A stretch of 64,000 nt of DNA, taken from contig JBAIAC010000048.1 in assembly GCA_037349315.1 (NCBI GenBank), positions 44,038,501 through 44,102,500 on the forward strand, in the 5' to 3' direction. The notes beneath the pieces are model-generated. The model was not told the DNA's origin. It was given only the letters and a program-made list of their open reading frames with translations, and searched no databases. The position numbers and the translations under genes are program-made. Source of the stretch: Chelydra serpentina (lineage: Eukaryota; Chordata; Testudines; Chelydridae). How positions within the stretch are numbered: position 1 is the stretch's first letter; every line of letters begins with the position of its first letter. Below are positions 12,684 to 26,235 of this stretch, in pieces.

Positions 12684-15480
12684 AAAATACGAAACTTGGC
12701 AGTAATAGGTGACTTCAACTACCCAGACATCTGTTGGAAAAGCAATATGGCAAAACACAAAATTTCCATTAAGTTTTTAGAATGTATTGGAGACAACTTT
12801 TTGTTTCAGAAAGTGGAGGAAGAAACCTCGGGGGAGCCATTTTAGGCTTGATTCTGATCAACAGGAAGGAATTAGTAGTGAATCTGATGGTGGAAGGCAA
12901 TATGGGTGGAAGTGATCATGAAATGATAGTTTACATTATTCTAAGGAATGGAAGGAGAGAGAGCAGTGGAATAAGGATAATGGACTCCAAAAAAGAAGAC
13001 TTTAACCAACTCAGGTAAGGTAAGGTCCCATTGGAAAATGGGTAAGGTCCCATTGGAAGAAAATCTTAAAGAAAAAGGAATTCAGGAGAGCTGGCAGGTT
13101 TTCAAGGAGACAATATAAGGCACAACTGAAAACTATCCTGATGTGAAGGAAAGCTAGGAAGAATAGTAAGAGGCCAGTGTGGCTCCATGAAGAGCTCTTT
13201 AGTGACCTGAAAATAAAAAAAAAGGAATCCTACAAAAAGCAGAAGCATGGAGGAATTTCTAAGGAGGAGTACAAAAGAATGGCACAAGTATGCAGGGGGA
13301 AAAAATCAGAAAGGCTAAAGCACAAAATGAGTTATACCTAGCAAGAAATGTAAAAGGCAATAAGAAGAGGGTCTTTAAAATACATTAGGAGCAAGAGAAA
13401 GATGATGGAAAGTGTAGGTCCTCTACTTAGCAGGGAAGGAAAGCTAATAATGGATGACATCAAGAATATTCGGTATTTAATGCCTGTTTTGCTTCAGTCT
13501 TCACTAAAAGGGTTAATTGAGACCAGATATTCAACTCAATTAATATCTTCAATAAGGGGGAAGGAATACAAGCCAAAATGGGGAAAGAATAGGTTAAAGA
13601 ATATTTAGATAAGTGGGATGTATTTAAGTTGACAGGGCCTGATGAAATTTATTCTAATGTACTTAAGAAACTACCCGAAGCAATCTCAGATCCATTAGCA
13701 GTTATTTTAAAGAACTCCTGGAGGATGGATGAGATCCCAGAGGAGTAGAGAAGGGCAAATATTCTATTTATCTCTAAAAAGGGGAACAAAGAGGACCCCG
13801 GAAATTATGGACCAGTCAATGTAACTTCGTTACCTGGAAAAATACTGGAAGAAATTATTAATCAATGTTAAGCACTTAGAGGATAATAGGGTTATTAGTA
13901 ATAACCAGCATGGATTTATCAAGAACATAACATGCCAAACCAAGCTAATTTCCATTTTTGACAGGGTTACTGGCCTAGTGGATGGGGGGGCGGGAAGCAG
14001 TAGGTCTGATATATTTTGATTTTTCTAATGCTTTTGACACACTTCCACATGACATTCTCATAAGCAAAATAGGGAAATGCAATCTAGATTAAATTACTAT
14101 AAGGTGAGTGCACAACTGGTTGAAAGACCATAGTCAAAGAGTAATTATCAATGGTTCATTGTCAAACCGGCAAGGAATATCTAGTGGGATCCCTCAGGGG
14201 TCAGTCCTGTGTCTAGTACTATTCAATGTCCTGATTAATGACTTGAATAATGGAGTAGAGTGTATGCTTATACAATTTGCAGATGACACCAAACTGGGAG
14301 GGGTTGCAAACACTTTGGAGGATAGTATTAGAATTCAAAAGGACCTTGACAAATCAGAGAGTTGGTCTGTATTCAATAAGATGAAAATCAGTAAAAAATA
14401 AGTGCAAAGTAATTTTCTTAGGCTTGGTCTACACTACCAAGTTATGTCCATATAACTATGTCACTCAGAGGTGTGGAAAATCCACACCCCTGAGCAATGC
14501 AGTTATACCAACCTAACCCCTGGTGTAGACAGTGCTATGTTGATGGGAAGGCTTCTCCCGTTGACATAGCGACTGCCTCTCGGGGAGGTGGAATTCCTAC
14601 ACTGACAGGAGAAGGTCTCTCGTTGGTGTAGGTAGCATCTTCACTAAGTGCTACAGCATCACAAGCTGCACCTCTGCAGCTCTGTAAGTGTAGACAAGCC
14701 CTTAGAGATCACAAATTAAAGGCACAACTACAAAATGAGGAATTAGTGGCTAGGTTTTAGTACTGCTGAAAAGGATTGGGGACTACCGTGGATTCCAAAT
14801 TGAATATGAGTCAACTGTGCAGTTATGAACAAAGCTATTGTCATTCTGGATGTATTAACAGGAATGTTATATGTAAGACATGGAGGTAATTGTCCTTCTC
14901 TACTCCGCCTCAGCCGGAGAACTGTGTCCAATTCTGGCACCACACTTTAGGAAAGATGTGGACAAATTGAGGGTATCCAGAGGAGAGTGTTGTAACCAGG
15001 ATGTGAGAGGTAATTCTTCCACTCTACGCAGCGCTGATAAAGCCTCAGCTGGAGTACTGTGTCCAGTTCTGGGCACCACACTTCCGGAAAGATGCGGACA
15101 AATTAGAGAAAGTCCAGAGGAGATTAACAAAAATGATTTAAAGATCTAGAAAACATGACCTACAAGGAAAGATTGAAAAAATGAGTTTATTTATCAGGAG
15201 ACGAGAGCACTAGTGCAGGGGGCATGGTAACAGTCTTCAAGGACATAAAAGGTTGTTATAAATAAGAGGGTGATAAATTGTTCTTTTTATCCACTGAGGG
15301 CAGGACAAGTAGTCATGGGCTTAAATGCAGCAAGGGAGATTTAGTTTAGACATTAGGAAATATGTCCTAACTATAGGGGTAGTTAAGCACTGGAACAAAT
15401 TGCCTAGGGAGGTTGTGGAATCTCTTTCATTGGAAGTTTTAAAGAACAGTTTAGACAAACACCTGTCAGGGATGGTCTAG
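12684..15480 (+). pseudogene. CR1 ORF2 pseudogene (endonuclease end and reverse transcriptase)
   Basis: Broken reading frame of the element above. Recognisable pieces in order: [10 protein letters not shown] and GGSDHEM (endonuclease C-terminal part), DFSNAF-like motif A near 14020, SSGIPQGSVL (motif B) and [10 protein letters not shown] (motif C) within 14108-14401, then the region after the MITE with a CVQFW-like segment present twice (14885-15130). Several frame changes separate the pieces, so no functional polymerase is made. Confidence 0.88.
14421..14701. mobile_element. MITE inside old CR1 (TTA target duplication)
   Basis: Left end GGCTTGGTCTACACTACCAA, right end GTGTAGACAAGCCC, with TTA at 14418-14420 and 14702-14704. 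About 281 bp. Internal complementary segments include AAATCCACACCCCTGAG. It interrupts the CR1 just after the FADD motif region. Confidence 0.9.
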
Positions 15481-15687
15481 ATAATATTTAGTCCTGCGTC
15501 AGTGCAGGGAACTGGACTAGGGCACCTGTCAAGGTCCCTTCCACTCCATTTCTATAATTCTATGTCCTCAACACTCATTTAATGAATTTGGGGCTAGGGA
15601 TGCTGAACAGTTCATTGGTGGCACTCAACATCTTGCATTTTGTGATATCAAACTTTTAGTGCAGCCTCTCTAAATCCCACTGTGGAG

Positions 15688-15960
15688 GCTCAAGGGTGTG
15701 GGTGGTCATGTCTAATGGTCAGAGTCAGGATCCAGGAACCAGAGCTGGGGTCACAGTCAGGTGCCAAGCCAAAGGTCAGAGCTGGAACAGAGTCAGGAGT
15801 CAAGTGAGGGGTTAGGGGTGGGGTGTAGGAGCAGGGACCTGGAGTGAGGCAGGAAAGCAGGAGCTGGGAAGAGATGGGGGTCTGGGATAAGGAGGGCAGG
15901 CTGGGAGGCAGGAGACTGGCAAGTAGGCAGGGTCCATAGTAGCAGCCAGCCAGGGAATTC
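15688..15960. repeat. Purine-biased imperfect minisatellite
   Basis: Irregular repeats of GGTCAGAGTCAGGA / GGAACAGAGTCAGGAGTCA-like units, strongly G+A on the + strand. The long minus-strand open frames here come from this composition bias. No gene is supported. Confidence 0.6.
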
Positions 15961-18870
15961 ACCTAGTTGCTCAGACAATTTCTTGTGCCTCTTTCTGGTT
16001 TAGTTTCCATCCCAGCCAATTGATGAGACTGGACATCTCCCTTAATTAAGAGCTTTGTGAGTGGGGCCTTTGTGAGCTAGAGCTTCACTAGCCGCCCTCT
16101 TGACTGGTTTGGTCTCCTGCTTCAGTCATACATGTTATCTAGCAAAAGCATTGCCTTGGAAATGTGTGTTCCCTTGTTTTCTTCTTACTCATGAAAATGT
16201 ATTAGAAATAAGTACTGCTGGTAGTGAAAAAATGACACATGGGTACCCATTTTTGGATGCTCTTCTTCTGTTAAGAGGCCAAAAGAATAAGAAATTGCTG
16301 CCAAGAAAATAAAATTAAATAAAGTTCAGTGTAGATTCACATTCAAATACTGTGGATATTGACATTTTCGTTGAACTTTAGGAAAGCCTTTGATTACAAC
16401 AGTGGACAGGAATTACTGATTTTTAAGTGGTCTTAAAAATTAAAGTCTTGATATTTCTGAGTTTTCTTTATTACAATCACAGCTTCTGTGTAAACCAATA
16501 ATGAGGAAACATTATTTTGCATTTCAGGCTGAATAATTGGAATGGGGGAAAAACAAGTTTAGGAACTTGCTCTTCTCAGGAAAATGATTTTAAACTGAAA
16601 TATTATTTGATATTTTTGGAGATACCCTTACAGTAGCTCCATGTTGATACACAAAACAATACCTTAACACTCTGCATTTAGATCTGTGGGCAAGCCTGAA
16701 ATGTTCTTGTTTGCTTTTTTCTTCTTGTCAGTAGCAGTTACAAATATGTTAAGTTTAATTTTAAATCTGATTTTGGATCTGAAAATCTCCAACATTCAGG
16801 GTGTTGGGGAGGGGTTTGTTTTGATTTAGACCTATCTGTACCATAAATATTTTCATATAAGCTTTTTGGGGCAGGTTACTGTAATATAAATAATAATCAG
16901 ATGTGACCATGTTGCTTGTCCACCCACCCCCCATAACAAAATTAAAAGAACAGAGCAGGGAGAGATATGTGATATTGATTTTATAAAGACACTGAATTAG
17001 ATGAGAGTTATTTAAAGGGCCCCCCCAAATAACATTAAAGGCCACTTTTTCAAAAGAGATCTGAACTAAAATTTCCATGTGCTCAGTATCCACAATCTGG
17101 GTCAGGCTCACAAAATTGCTCAGTCAACACCCAGAAGCTCCCATTGTGACATGTATTATGCTAAACACTTTTGTAAATCTGGCCCTAGCTGTGGATGCTA
17201 AACTTTCTTGAAAATCGTGGCCGTTTGTGTTGTGATTGTGGTGTTCCTTCAGACTTCATAGAGCCACCCTTGGGAGCATTGAGATGCAGGGAGGTGTTCA
17301 TCGTACAGTCTCTCGTCTAATTGACATTCAGATAGTTAAATCTGAATTATGGCTCCTTTTCAAACACTTTTTTTTGTAATTTGGTGGAGTTTTATTTCTT
17401 TTTTCCCCTTGTGCATGTTAAATATTTATAATCAGAATTAAATGTGGGGGGTGTTGATTTATATTATGGATATTTTTACCCCAGCCCAATTTTTAGTGAC
17501 AGCAATGGGCCGGTATAACAAAATCAGGTACAAGATCTGATCCCCTGAGTTACAAAGAAAGAAAATGAAGAATTTGTACCGATTAAGTAAACCACCAGAG
17601 GCAGCATACATAACCCAATGAATGTAGTCGATTCATATACAAATGACAAGGAAAATCTAATTTGAAATGTTTTATAAGGGCTAGAGATTTCAACAATGTG
17701 TGTTCCCTAAACACTAGCGCGTTCTAGCAGCATGCAGAACTGTATGAAAGTGAGACCCAATTTGCTGATCATTTTGCTGCTTCAGGCAAAGAAAAATGGG
17801 GGGAAATTGTCCAGATTCTGGTTCTCTATATAATTAATATTGCAGCTACAGTGTTTCTTTTGGGAGTGGTGCTAGCTAGAGTGGCTTTATATGAAAAACG
17901 AACAAACAAGCAGAGTTAAAACATCTTGGTCTAATGTGGCAGTCTATTGAATCAGCTCAAATTTGTCCCTATAAACTGAAGATAATGTTAGTGCTGTTTT
18001 TTCCAACTTGGGGCCAGTTGTTGCCCACATTATACCACAATCACATTGAAATTCATGAGGTGTATATATGAGGAAAGAATTTGGCCCTTCCTCAGGGAGA
18101 ATGCTTTGATTTTAACACAGTGTTTTGTTTTCTTCTTTTTTTAAACATCGTCTTGTGATAGGGAGATGGTCTTTTTAATCAAGTGCAACAAAAGTGTCAA
18201 GAATTATAAGTTTTGTATGGGGAAATGTGTCAGCCCCTGATATGTTGCTGATAACTAGAACTGTATTTTATGGAGCAGAAAATTGCTCCACACCCAACTT
18301 CTTCAATTCCTTTCCAAGCTGCTTTTTCCTTAATATGACAAGCTAATCTGAACGCATGAACTGCATGAAACTGTAAGGAAATTAGCATTCAATAATTGAG
18401 AATTTGGTATGCATGCTTTACTCCATCAGATTTGCCAAGAAAAGAAAGCAGCACAGAACTGTTTAATGAACAAAGCATTTCCTCAAACTGGGGTGAACTT
18501 AGTGATGTTTGGGATGTAATGAAAGGGGACTTGTAAGATCTTAGAAATAGGTCTCCTACATGGGATGAAAATTGTGACTTGAAGGCAATGTAGCTTGAGT
18601 GAAGTTAAAGGCTGTCATTTACAAGTATCATCGCTGAATGTATATGATTATGAGTCCATAAAGCATTTATGTTGAAAGTTAGCCTCTAACCAAATGAGTT
18701 AGACTTTCATTGAAATGTATACATTGATAAACTGCAGATAAATTAAGCAGTCCTTCTAATACATAATATCATTGAGTAGCTTTTAGTAGCAGCTGCACTT
18801 TATGAAATCATTGTGGAATTGCTGTGGAATCCACAGGACACAAATGTGTGGAGAAAAGCCGATTTACCAA

Positions 18871-19015
18871 CAGGGCCAGCTCTGGGTTTTTTGCCACCCC
18901 AAACTCCGAGAGCACAACTGCCGAAGAAAAAAAAAAAAGAGGGCCGGATTGCCGCCCCTTAAAAAGTGCCACCCCAAGCACATGCTTGGTTGACTGGTGC
19001 GTAAAGCTGGCCCTG
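18871..19015. mobile_element. Short hAT MITE (8-bp target duplication)
   Basis: Starts CAGGGCCAGCTCTGGGTTTT and ends AAAGCTGGCCCTG, matching inverted ends. Flanks TTTACCAA (18863-18870) and CTTACCAA (19016-19023) agree at 7 of 8 bases. About 145 bp. It shares its CAGGGCCRGCTC ends with the element at 39210. Confidence 0.88.
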
Positions 19016-22000
19016 CTTACCAAATTATAGTTTATGTATATCTCAAGGCTGGTCCATACAGAATTATTTTCTCAGGATACACCCTGGCATTTTCCTACAA
19101 CCTTAGCTTTTTACCTTCCTACATATTCCACTCCACAATGTTTCTTTCCTTCCTCACACCTTCTTCTTCTGCAGTCTCTTCAGGTTCTTCTGGTCACTGA
19201 TATTCCCCAATGTCCAGCTGCTAAGAATGGATATCTAAGCTGCTTGCATTGTTCTGTTAACATGTCAGTTTATTGTTATTATTCTCATCTAAATTATTGA
19301 GTGGGTATGTTCAGGAATGCTGCTCCAGAACAGAAACCTTTCCATTCCTTCCTGGTACAGTGCCACTGAACAAGCTTTTACATATGTTATCAGCTCATTC
19401 CTGTTGAGGCTACTTTCCCTGAAACTCTAAGTCTGCTCAATATTGAAGCAGGTTCTTAAGAAATGTAATGTTGAGTCCCAAAACCCTGCTATACTTAATT
19501 TTGAGTTTGTCTCCAGCTGATTGGCCAAAAGAATGAATGATGTTCCCCCTCCTCTGGAATCCTACTCTTGTCATAATCTTGCTTTTAAGAATGATTTACT
19601 CAGAAAGTGTAACAATAACGAGGACCAGAACTAGAGACCCAGCCAAGCCCCACTACTAACATTGCTTTGATAAACAAGTCTTGCTCCAAGAGATGTTTTT
19701 TATTTTCATTCTCCTTTCCTTGCCATTTCTCTTAAGGAATGATAGGGATTTCCTAATAGCCATATCTTAGATTTCATTATGTTCTCAAAGCTGTTGCTGT
19801 AGCTTCAAAGTCTTACATTATTGGAAAATAATTTTTCATTTTCTTTTCAGTCTATCTGAAACTTTTTGTGCTGTCTAGTTCTGTAAGAAATCTGTACACA
19901 GACTATGGAACTCACTGCCAGATGAAATAAGAATGACCACTAGTCTTTGCTACTTTCAGACCATTTCAAAATCCATTTTTTTGACTTTGCTTTCCCAACA
20001 TAAGCCTCTCAAGCATAACAGGGTCCTCATTTCTCTTAAGTGTTCTGTAATATAGGTAGGAGATTTTTAAAGGCACAAAGGGAAATTAAACAATTAAATG
20101 CCATTTACAGTAGGGGAGTTGAGTACCTAACTACCATTTGTGCTTTTGAAAATGTTTATTTTTGCTGACTGGGTTAGAAGAGAGATTATAATTATTGTGT
20201 TTCGTTTTCATGGAACATCTTCAAATACAACAGTGATGAAATCCTAGATAAATAGCCCATTTCACCCCCTAGAAACATCTGTTATGATTCTCTTACATTC
20301 CAGTAAGCTATTATTGCTCATTTATAATAATGGAACAAAACAATGAAAATGCCGAGTCTTCGATGAGCCATTTGAATCAGGAGTTGAAACTTCCATGCCA
20401 GCATAAATCTTTGAAGGCTCAGTACAGTAGAGTTAATTCCTTAATTCCTGCATTGTTTGCTTATCCTGGTAATGCTAAAGCCATAACAGTGAACGTGGCC
20501 TTGTTTTATTAAACTGGCATGTGCTATTGGATTAAATAGACATTTGCTGGCAGAACTACAGCATGTTCAGTTGCACCGCAGTTTCCACCATCACGTTGTC
20601 TTATGCTTGTTTTTGTACATTGATAGCTTGTATCACACCAAAGCTTGGATTCAGACATATTCCTGTATAACAGGCACCTTGAGAATCTCAGGTGGAATGT
20701 GCTATTTAAATGCTATTATATGGTGTATAAAGGTGCTACAGAATGTAGTGTAATTACAATAAATTTAACAAACTCAACCCAGAAGTCTAGTGATAATTCT
20801 GTTCATTGTCACTATCTGCAAATGGTTAGATCTAGGTATGTCATAGGAAGAGTGCAACTGATCCCTGACCGGATGTCTGGTATCAGTCAACCATGACCCC
20901 TGCTCCAACAGGCTGAAGAGTAGCAGTATCAGGATTTGAAATGATTCCTGCCCCATACTTCTCAGGCAGAATGATGGTGACTAATAAGGAGTTTTTATGT
21001 TGGTGGATGACATTTCAGGGTTTTGACAGGGAAGAGGAAGAATGTAGGGGGGGATATAATTTAAATGCAAGTAAGAAGTCTGCTTATAAGTAAGCACTTC
21101 TGCACTGCAAAAATTCTTCCAATCAATTGCTGGCCAAATATATAACCAAAGCATTTCTAATTCATTGAATTCCTTATTGTAATCCCAGCACAAATCTGTA
21201 TTGTGAAAGACAGGAAAGTAACTGGATAGCTTGGTAGTCCTCATTTTCTTACCATTAATTTTACAGTGTTCATATTCAGAAATTTGCATGACAATTTGGC
21301 TAGTATTTTAGTGTGTACATTACATTCTGACTAGATGGCCTGAAATAAAACAATTGACTATCTGAATCTCATAGCCCCAAATATCTGTTTTAGCCGTGGA
21401 TAAGCTGTGTGGTCACTATCTTGCTAACTTCTCTTCTGGAAGGACTAACACATTAAAGCTGTGCTTCTGAAAATGACTTCAGCATAACTGGAGACATGTT
21501 GACACAGTAGTGCCCTTATAAATACCTTATTTAAGGTAGGGGGAATTAATGAAGATACTGCTTTTTGGTATGAAAGTATTTTAAATGGCATCATGCAGTA
21601 CTTCAGAACCATAATGATTAAGTAAAATATTCATCCTATCTAAGGTTCCCTGAAAAGTGTCTTTAGGTAATCTTGAAGTCAAATAAACCATTTGCTTTTC
21701 ACCTTCCAGATACCATCATGTATATTAATTTGTATTTCTAACAAGGAAACTGATGATCCCCAACTGTTCTATAATTCTTCAGAAATCTTGCTGAGTATTG
21801 ACTATATCATTTGACTGTGCTCGTTTTAGGAAAAGAGAGTGAGTTAGGTGGGAGAAGAAACAAATACCTTTCTGAACTTAAAAGTGGCATCATCACAGCT
21901 CTCTCTGCAGAATCAATCATAGGACATTTCAGCCCCTTTTGTTTCATTGCTCTCCTGGGTTATTAACTCTCTAGCAGAGTTCCACATTGTTTTTCTTTGG

Positions 22001-24017
22001 CTCTGTTTTAATTATCCTCTCCAATTCATCTTCACAAAAACATCATTCTGAACACAGAGCTTCTAGAATTGTATGGATTCTTAACAAGAATAGGGAAGAA
22101 AAGATTTCCTATTCCACCAGGCTGCCTAATAAACCTCTTAAACATTGGCTGTCATGAAGGATCATCATAATGTGTAAATTACAACTCTTCCCTCACAGTC
22201 TCGTCCTCCCATTGACCTCTTAACAACTCTTCCTCCTTGTAGCTAAAATCTCTGCATTATCTTTTTGAGTGAGTTAGGACTTGAGAGGGTAACATATCAT
22301 TGCAATGCCTGAATGTTTCCATGATACCCCTTTTAGTGGTGTAGGCATCACTCCTCAGTGATATTGAGATAGCCACGTTTTCTTTATTAGCTGTTCCCGT
22401 TACACCAGCAACATAGTTTAGGATGGGTGTGAAAGGGACTAGACACTCCAATTTTGAAGGAACGTGTAGGCCTGCTTTGTTGCAAGGAACAAAGAACTAT
22501 CAGTTCTTCCTGGTTTTCACTCTATAAAGATGCTCCAGTGAAAAAGTTTCTAATCTAATCTCAGGAGTGGCCCTTCCTATGTGTTTATGGTGAAACAACT
22601 ACAAAGTGAAGCTGGGAGGCCAGGATTTGTAACCAAGTAAGAGCTATGCATCCATTGATAATCTATACAATTGCTCAGGGCTTTTATTAGTAGCATATTA
22701 CAAAATAAAAGTGTGAATGTAGTCCATGCAAAAATGAAGGCCCTTATAGATAGCACTGGTTTGAAGCAGGCACAGTGTGAGCAGGCATTGGGCAAGTTTT
22801 TTCACATAACTTTACCAATGCAGCTCAGCTCTGATTTGCAACACTCCTCCCATTCTAGACATCTTTAGAGAAAAATCCACCGGTTCTAATGGTTTGTACA
22901 TTGTTTTTTTTATCAAATGAAAACTCCTTGTTTTTGAACATTTGCCTGTTCCAGAATTCTGGGTTTCTGGCTCCCTACACCCTCTTTATACACCAAAGTA
23001 CCTGCAGTACTTTTTCTAATGACAAAAACTAGATCCTTCTAATTTAACTCCTGAGCAGGCCTCTTGCTGGCTATACCATCCTCTCCCTGTGGGTTTGCCT
23101 TTTAAGTAGGAAAAAGTTATGGTTAGGAAAATGTTAATAAAACTGATACTACCATATGTAGGTCCTTTCTTATAGGAACCATTTCAAAAAATCTAGCTAT
23201 AAGGAGAAACCTCTTGCCTTGCCTTCCTGCGAGTGAAAACCTTTGATTTATTTTTGTCGCAAGCACTAGCATTTGTTCCTAGCAATCATAAAAGCCTCAT
23301 TCCTCTCTGCTGCAAAAAACCCGTGGTCTTCTCTCTGGAAAGCAGTCAAAGCATTGTAAAAGAAAGACTGTCTTCAGTGTTCTAACTTTATAGCAGCCAT
23401 TGACAGAATATTTGTTTTGTCTTTCACCTCCACTCCCCAGGTCTTTCTTATAGCAATTTACATTGGACCTTTCTGTAAGAGAGTTGAATTCTTTCCTTTA
23501 CAACTCAGAATGGGCAGAATTGTTTTTTTTTCAAATTTGTACGCAATACAATATTTTTAAAAAGGTCCACTCACTTAAAAATGAGAGTGAAGAGCTTATA
23601 AGGTGTAGCAGATACGGTTATAGGGCCAAGCTCTGCTTACCTTATTCACACAAGTAAATCTCATTTCAGTCAAACCATTTTGCTTGCATGAATAGGGTAA
23701 CCAGGATTTAGTCCATAATACTAAGTAATCAATGTCTTTGTTTCTCCCTTTGCAGAGGGATGTAGTGGAGGTCTCACAGTCTTGGGTCAGTTTTTCATGG
23801 ATGATGGAGAAGGACCTAGGTCAGAGTCAGATTAAGGTGTAGGCACTTTAGGCCCATACATTGCTCCAGGTCCCGGAGTCTTGTGATTCCATTTAAGGAG
23901 TTTTCAGTTAAAAAGAAAAAGTCTGTAACGGAACTTATGACATGAAGGGAAAATGTGCCACAATTGTAATGGGTGCAGCAACAGCCTGGAACAGTAGCTC
24001 TAAGAGATGTGAACTGT

Positions 24018-24410
24018 CTCATTCATTTCTATGGTCTGTTAATGCTCAGACCCAGTGCACTTGGCAGCCCTGGCAACACCGCCTCAGAAAAGGACTCTGT
24101 ATGTGCACAGGCCCAGCCCACTTACCAACCCACCCAACAAGATACATCCTGGCGATTGGGGGTGGGGGTCCTGCAGCCAAAACCCGCTTGTCCTGGAAGA
24201 AGAGGAGACCCCTGCTCACACTGTGGCTATTCCTAAGTGGAGGGGAAGGTGGGGTGCTGCTACTCCCAGGTTGCTCCCACTACCTCTCAAGGAGGCGGGG
24301 GCTTTCTGTCACTACCACGCCAAAGGAGGGTGGCCCATTTCCTGGAGGGTGGGGGTGGCAAAGCCATGGAGGGCCCTGTGTACTAGGTCACCAGATTGCT
24401 TCAATTTGGC
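24018..24410. other. GC-rich unclassified segment
   Basis: Unusually G+C-rich for this intron, and open in three overlapping + strand frames (the longest 23942-24415). The open frames are best explained by low stop-codon density. I do not recognise the proteins or a repeat family, and no splice or terminal-repeat structure was found. Confidence 0.4.
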
Positions 24411-24504
24411 CTTGAGCTAGGTTGTATATAGATAATGATGTAACTGGTTATATAAAGGTTAAATTAGTTTACAGCAGACATAGAACCACATCTAGATTAC
24501 ATAT

Positions 24505-24775
24505 ATCAGTGGTTAAAGTATTGCAGGCCTGGGCTCTGCTACAGGCTTCCTGTGCGATCTTGGTCAAATCACTTAAAATCGCCCCTGTGCCTCAATTCCT
24601 CATTTGTAAAATGGGGATAAATGGCACTTTCTTCTCTCTGTTTTTAACTGTTAAGTTTGTGACCTCTTCGGGGGCAGGGACTAACTCTTACAGTGTGTGT
24701 GCACAGGGTGTAGCACAACAGGGCCCCAGTATCAGTTTAGGCCACTTAGCACAGTTGTGATGCAAACAATAATAA
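24505..24775 (+). mobile_element. MIR-like SINE remnant
   Basis: Contains, in the order of MIR/CORE-type SINEs, AGTGGTTAAAGTATTGCAGG, then TGTGCGATCTTGGTCAAATC, then CCTCATTTGTAAAATGGGGA, followed by a tail ending in CAATAATAAAT. The tRNA-like head is degraded. This is an ancient amniote repeat. Confidence 0.75.
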
Positions 24776-25611
24776 ATCAAATGACAAGTAACAGTAGACT
24801 AGAAAATGTAATCATTGTGGGGGGATGCTTTGGAGACTATTTTATGGGACAGAATATTGTCTGGAATCCACAGATTGGTTACGGGCAGCCAGCCTGGATT
24901 CCTATTCATGAGGCCCCACTTAGCTGATCAGCAGCAGTTCTGTGGGGGCTGGCTTGGGGAAAGAATTGGGGAGTGAGGCTGCAGCGAGCCTGAATGACTG
25001 TGAACACCGACCTCCCTTGCTCTCTCCTTGCAGAGCTGCTCCACATGTCTGCCTCTGCTCCCAAAGCAGCAGCCCTTTGATCTGCAGCTGGGAGCCTACT
25101 CTGCTTCTAGCCCCATCCTAGTGAATGAACTTCAGTGCATCCCTTTCCCTGCTTCCAGGGCACTGAGGGACAGACAAAGAGCATGTTCCTTCCCAATGGC
25201 CTGCCAAAGGCGCTGTTGGGAGGTTATTAAAGATGGGTCGTATTAAACATTCAGAGCTGGCTACTGCTTCGCCATCCAGCGTTCTCCCCAGCAGCCACAC
25301 TTGCCTGTATTGCTCCCCAAAGCCAGGTCAGACCCCACTGACCAGTTACCCCAGCCAGGTGAGAGAACCCAGCACAGCTCATTCTCCTGCCCTCCATGCT
25401 GCCATGTGCCATGGAGAAGAGAGGATGCATGTGCCGCTCTTTGGCTGCTGATCTTAGTGCTGCTGCTCTTGGACGCAGCAGTCTGTTATTTTCCAGAAGC
25501 CTCTGCTACCCTTGTGCACACACTTCAGAGCTTGCCTCCTGCTAATGCCACAGGAAGCTGCCTGCATGGGTAGCGGGAAAGGAAAGGGGAAGTGGTCAGA
25601 TGCACCAAAAG

Positions 25612-25690
25612 GAGCTAACAAAGAGTCTTGTGGCACCTTATAGACTAACAGATATATTGGAGCATAAGCTTGCTACCCCTCTGATACAAA
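25612..25690 (-). mobile_element. Penelope-like terminal repeat fragment (putative)
   Basis: Reads on the minus strand AAGCTTATGCTCCAATATAT, then CTGTTAGTCTATAAGGTGCC and ACAAGACTCTTTGTTAG. This is the common reptile repeat that normally follows a hammerhead-like CTGATGA...GAAAGC core. The core is not intact here. Confidence 0.5.
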
Positions 25691-26109
25691 AGGAGCTAAG
25701 TTACTACTTAAAAAATAAATAAACCAAGAAACTCAATCACGGTGAGCCTCATTATTCTATTTAAAAATAAAAAGACAAATCAGTGAGTGGATAAGCCCAG
25801 TTGCCCTCTAAAGGAAGTCAGAGTAAAATTTTATTTAGAAAGCTGTTATATAAAGCTTATCACTTATTTGTTTATTTATTTCTTTATCCACGGGGGAGTG
25901 CTCTGCTCATTGGTGGTGGGGGGAAGTAAATGTATTGCCTGAGGACATAGTCATCCCAGGAGATCTCACTCTGAAATTAAAGGGGCTATGTGGAAAAGAG
26001 AGAAAAGGATTCAGACCCATAAGCCAAGGTGATTGTAAGAAAGTAATTGTCACGCTGCGGTTAAGAAGCCAGAACTATGTAGGTGGTCCTAATAGTGATA
26101 TTAGGATTC

Positions 26110-26235
26110 AGGACCAGATTCCCCATAGCCTTGCATCATGGGGAAGTCATTTACACTTGGGCAAAGTGGGTGTGAAACACTACCAGATGAGAATTCACTG
26201 CTAACTTACACTGGTGGTAGCGTACACCCCCTTTG
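26110..26235. repeat. Fold-back interspersed repeat remnant
   Basis: Begins CAGGACCAGATTCCCCATAG and ends near TACACTGGTGGTAGCGTACA. It resembles a family of weakly palindromic reptile/bird repeats that start with GGCCAGATTCT. The family name is unknown to me. Confidence 0.4.

Larger units (their letters stand above)
12668..15566 (+). mobile_element. Old CR1 LINE with a MITE insertion
   Basis: A + strand CR1 copy running from the end of the endonuclease domain ([12 protein letters not shown]) through the reverse transcriptase to a CR1-type tail TTCTATAATTCTATG near 15550-15565. It is much more degenerate than the copy at 7036. It carries many stops and frameshifts, small tandem duplications (AAGGTCCCATTGGA twice near 13022-13060), and a MITE at 14421-14701. 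Edges are approximate, especially the 5' one. Confidence 0.9.

Noticed and set aside
23942..24420. ORF of 157 codons with two other open + strand frames
   Set aside because: Three frames open at once in a GC-rich patch indicates low stop density rather than coding. No domain, splice structure or homologue recognised.
24697..24927. ORF overlapping the MIR-like SINE
   Set aside because: It begins in repeat-derived sequence and shows no protein features.
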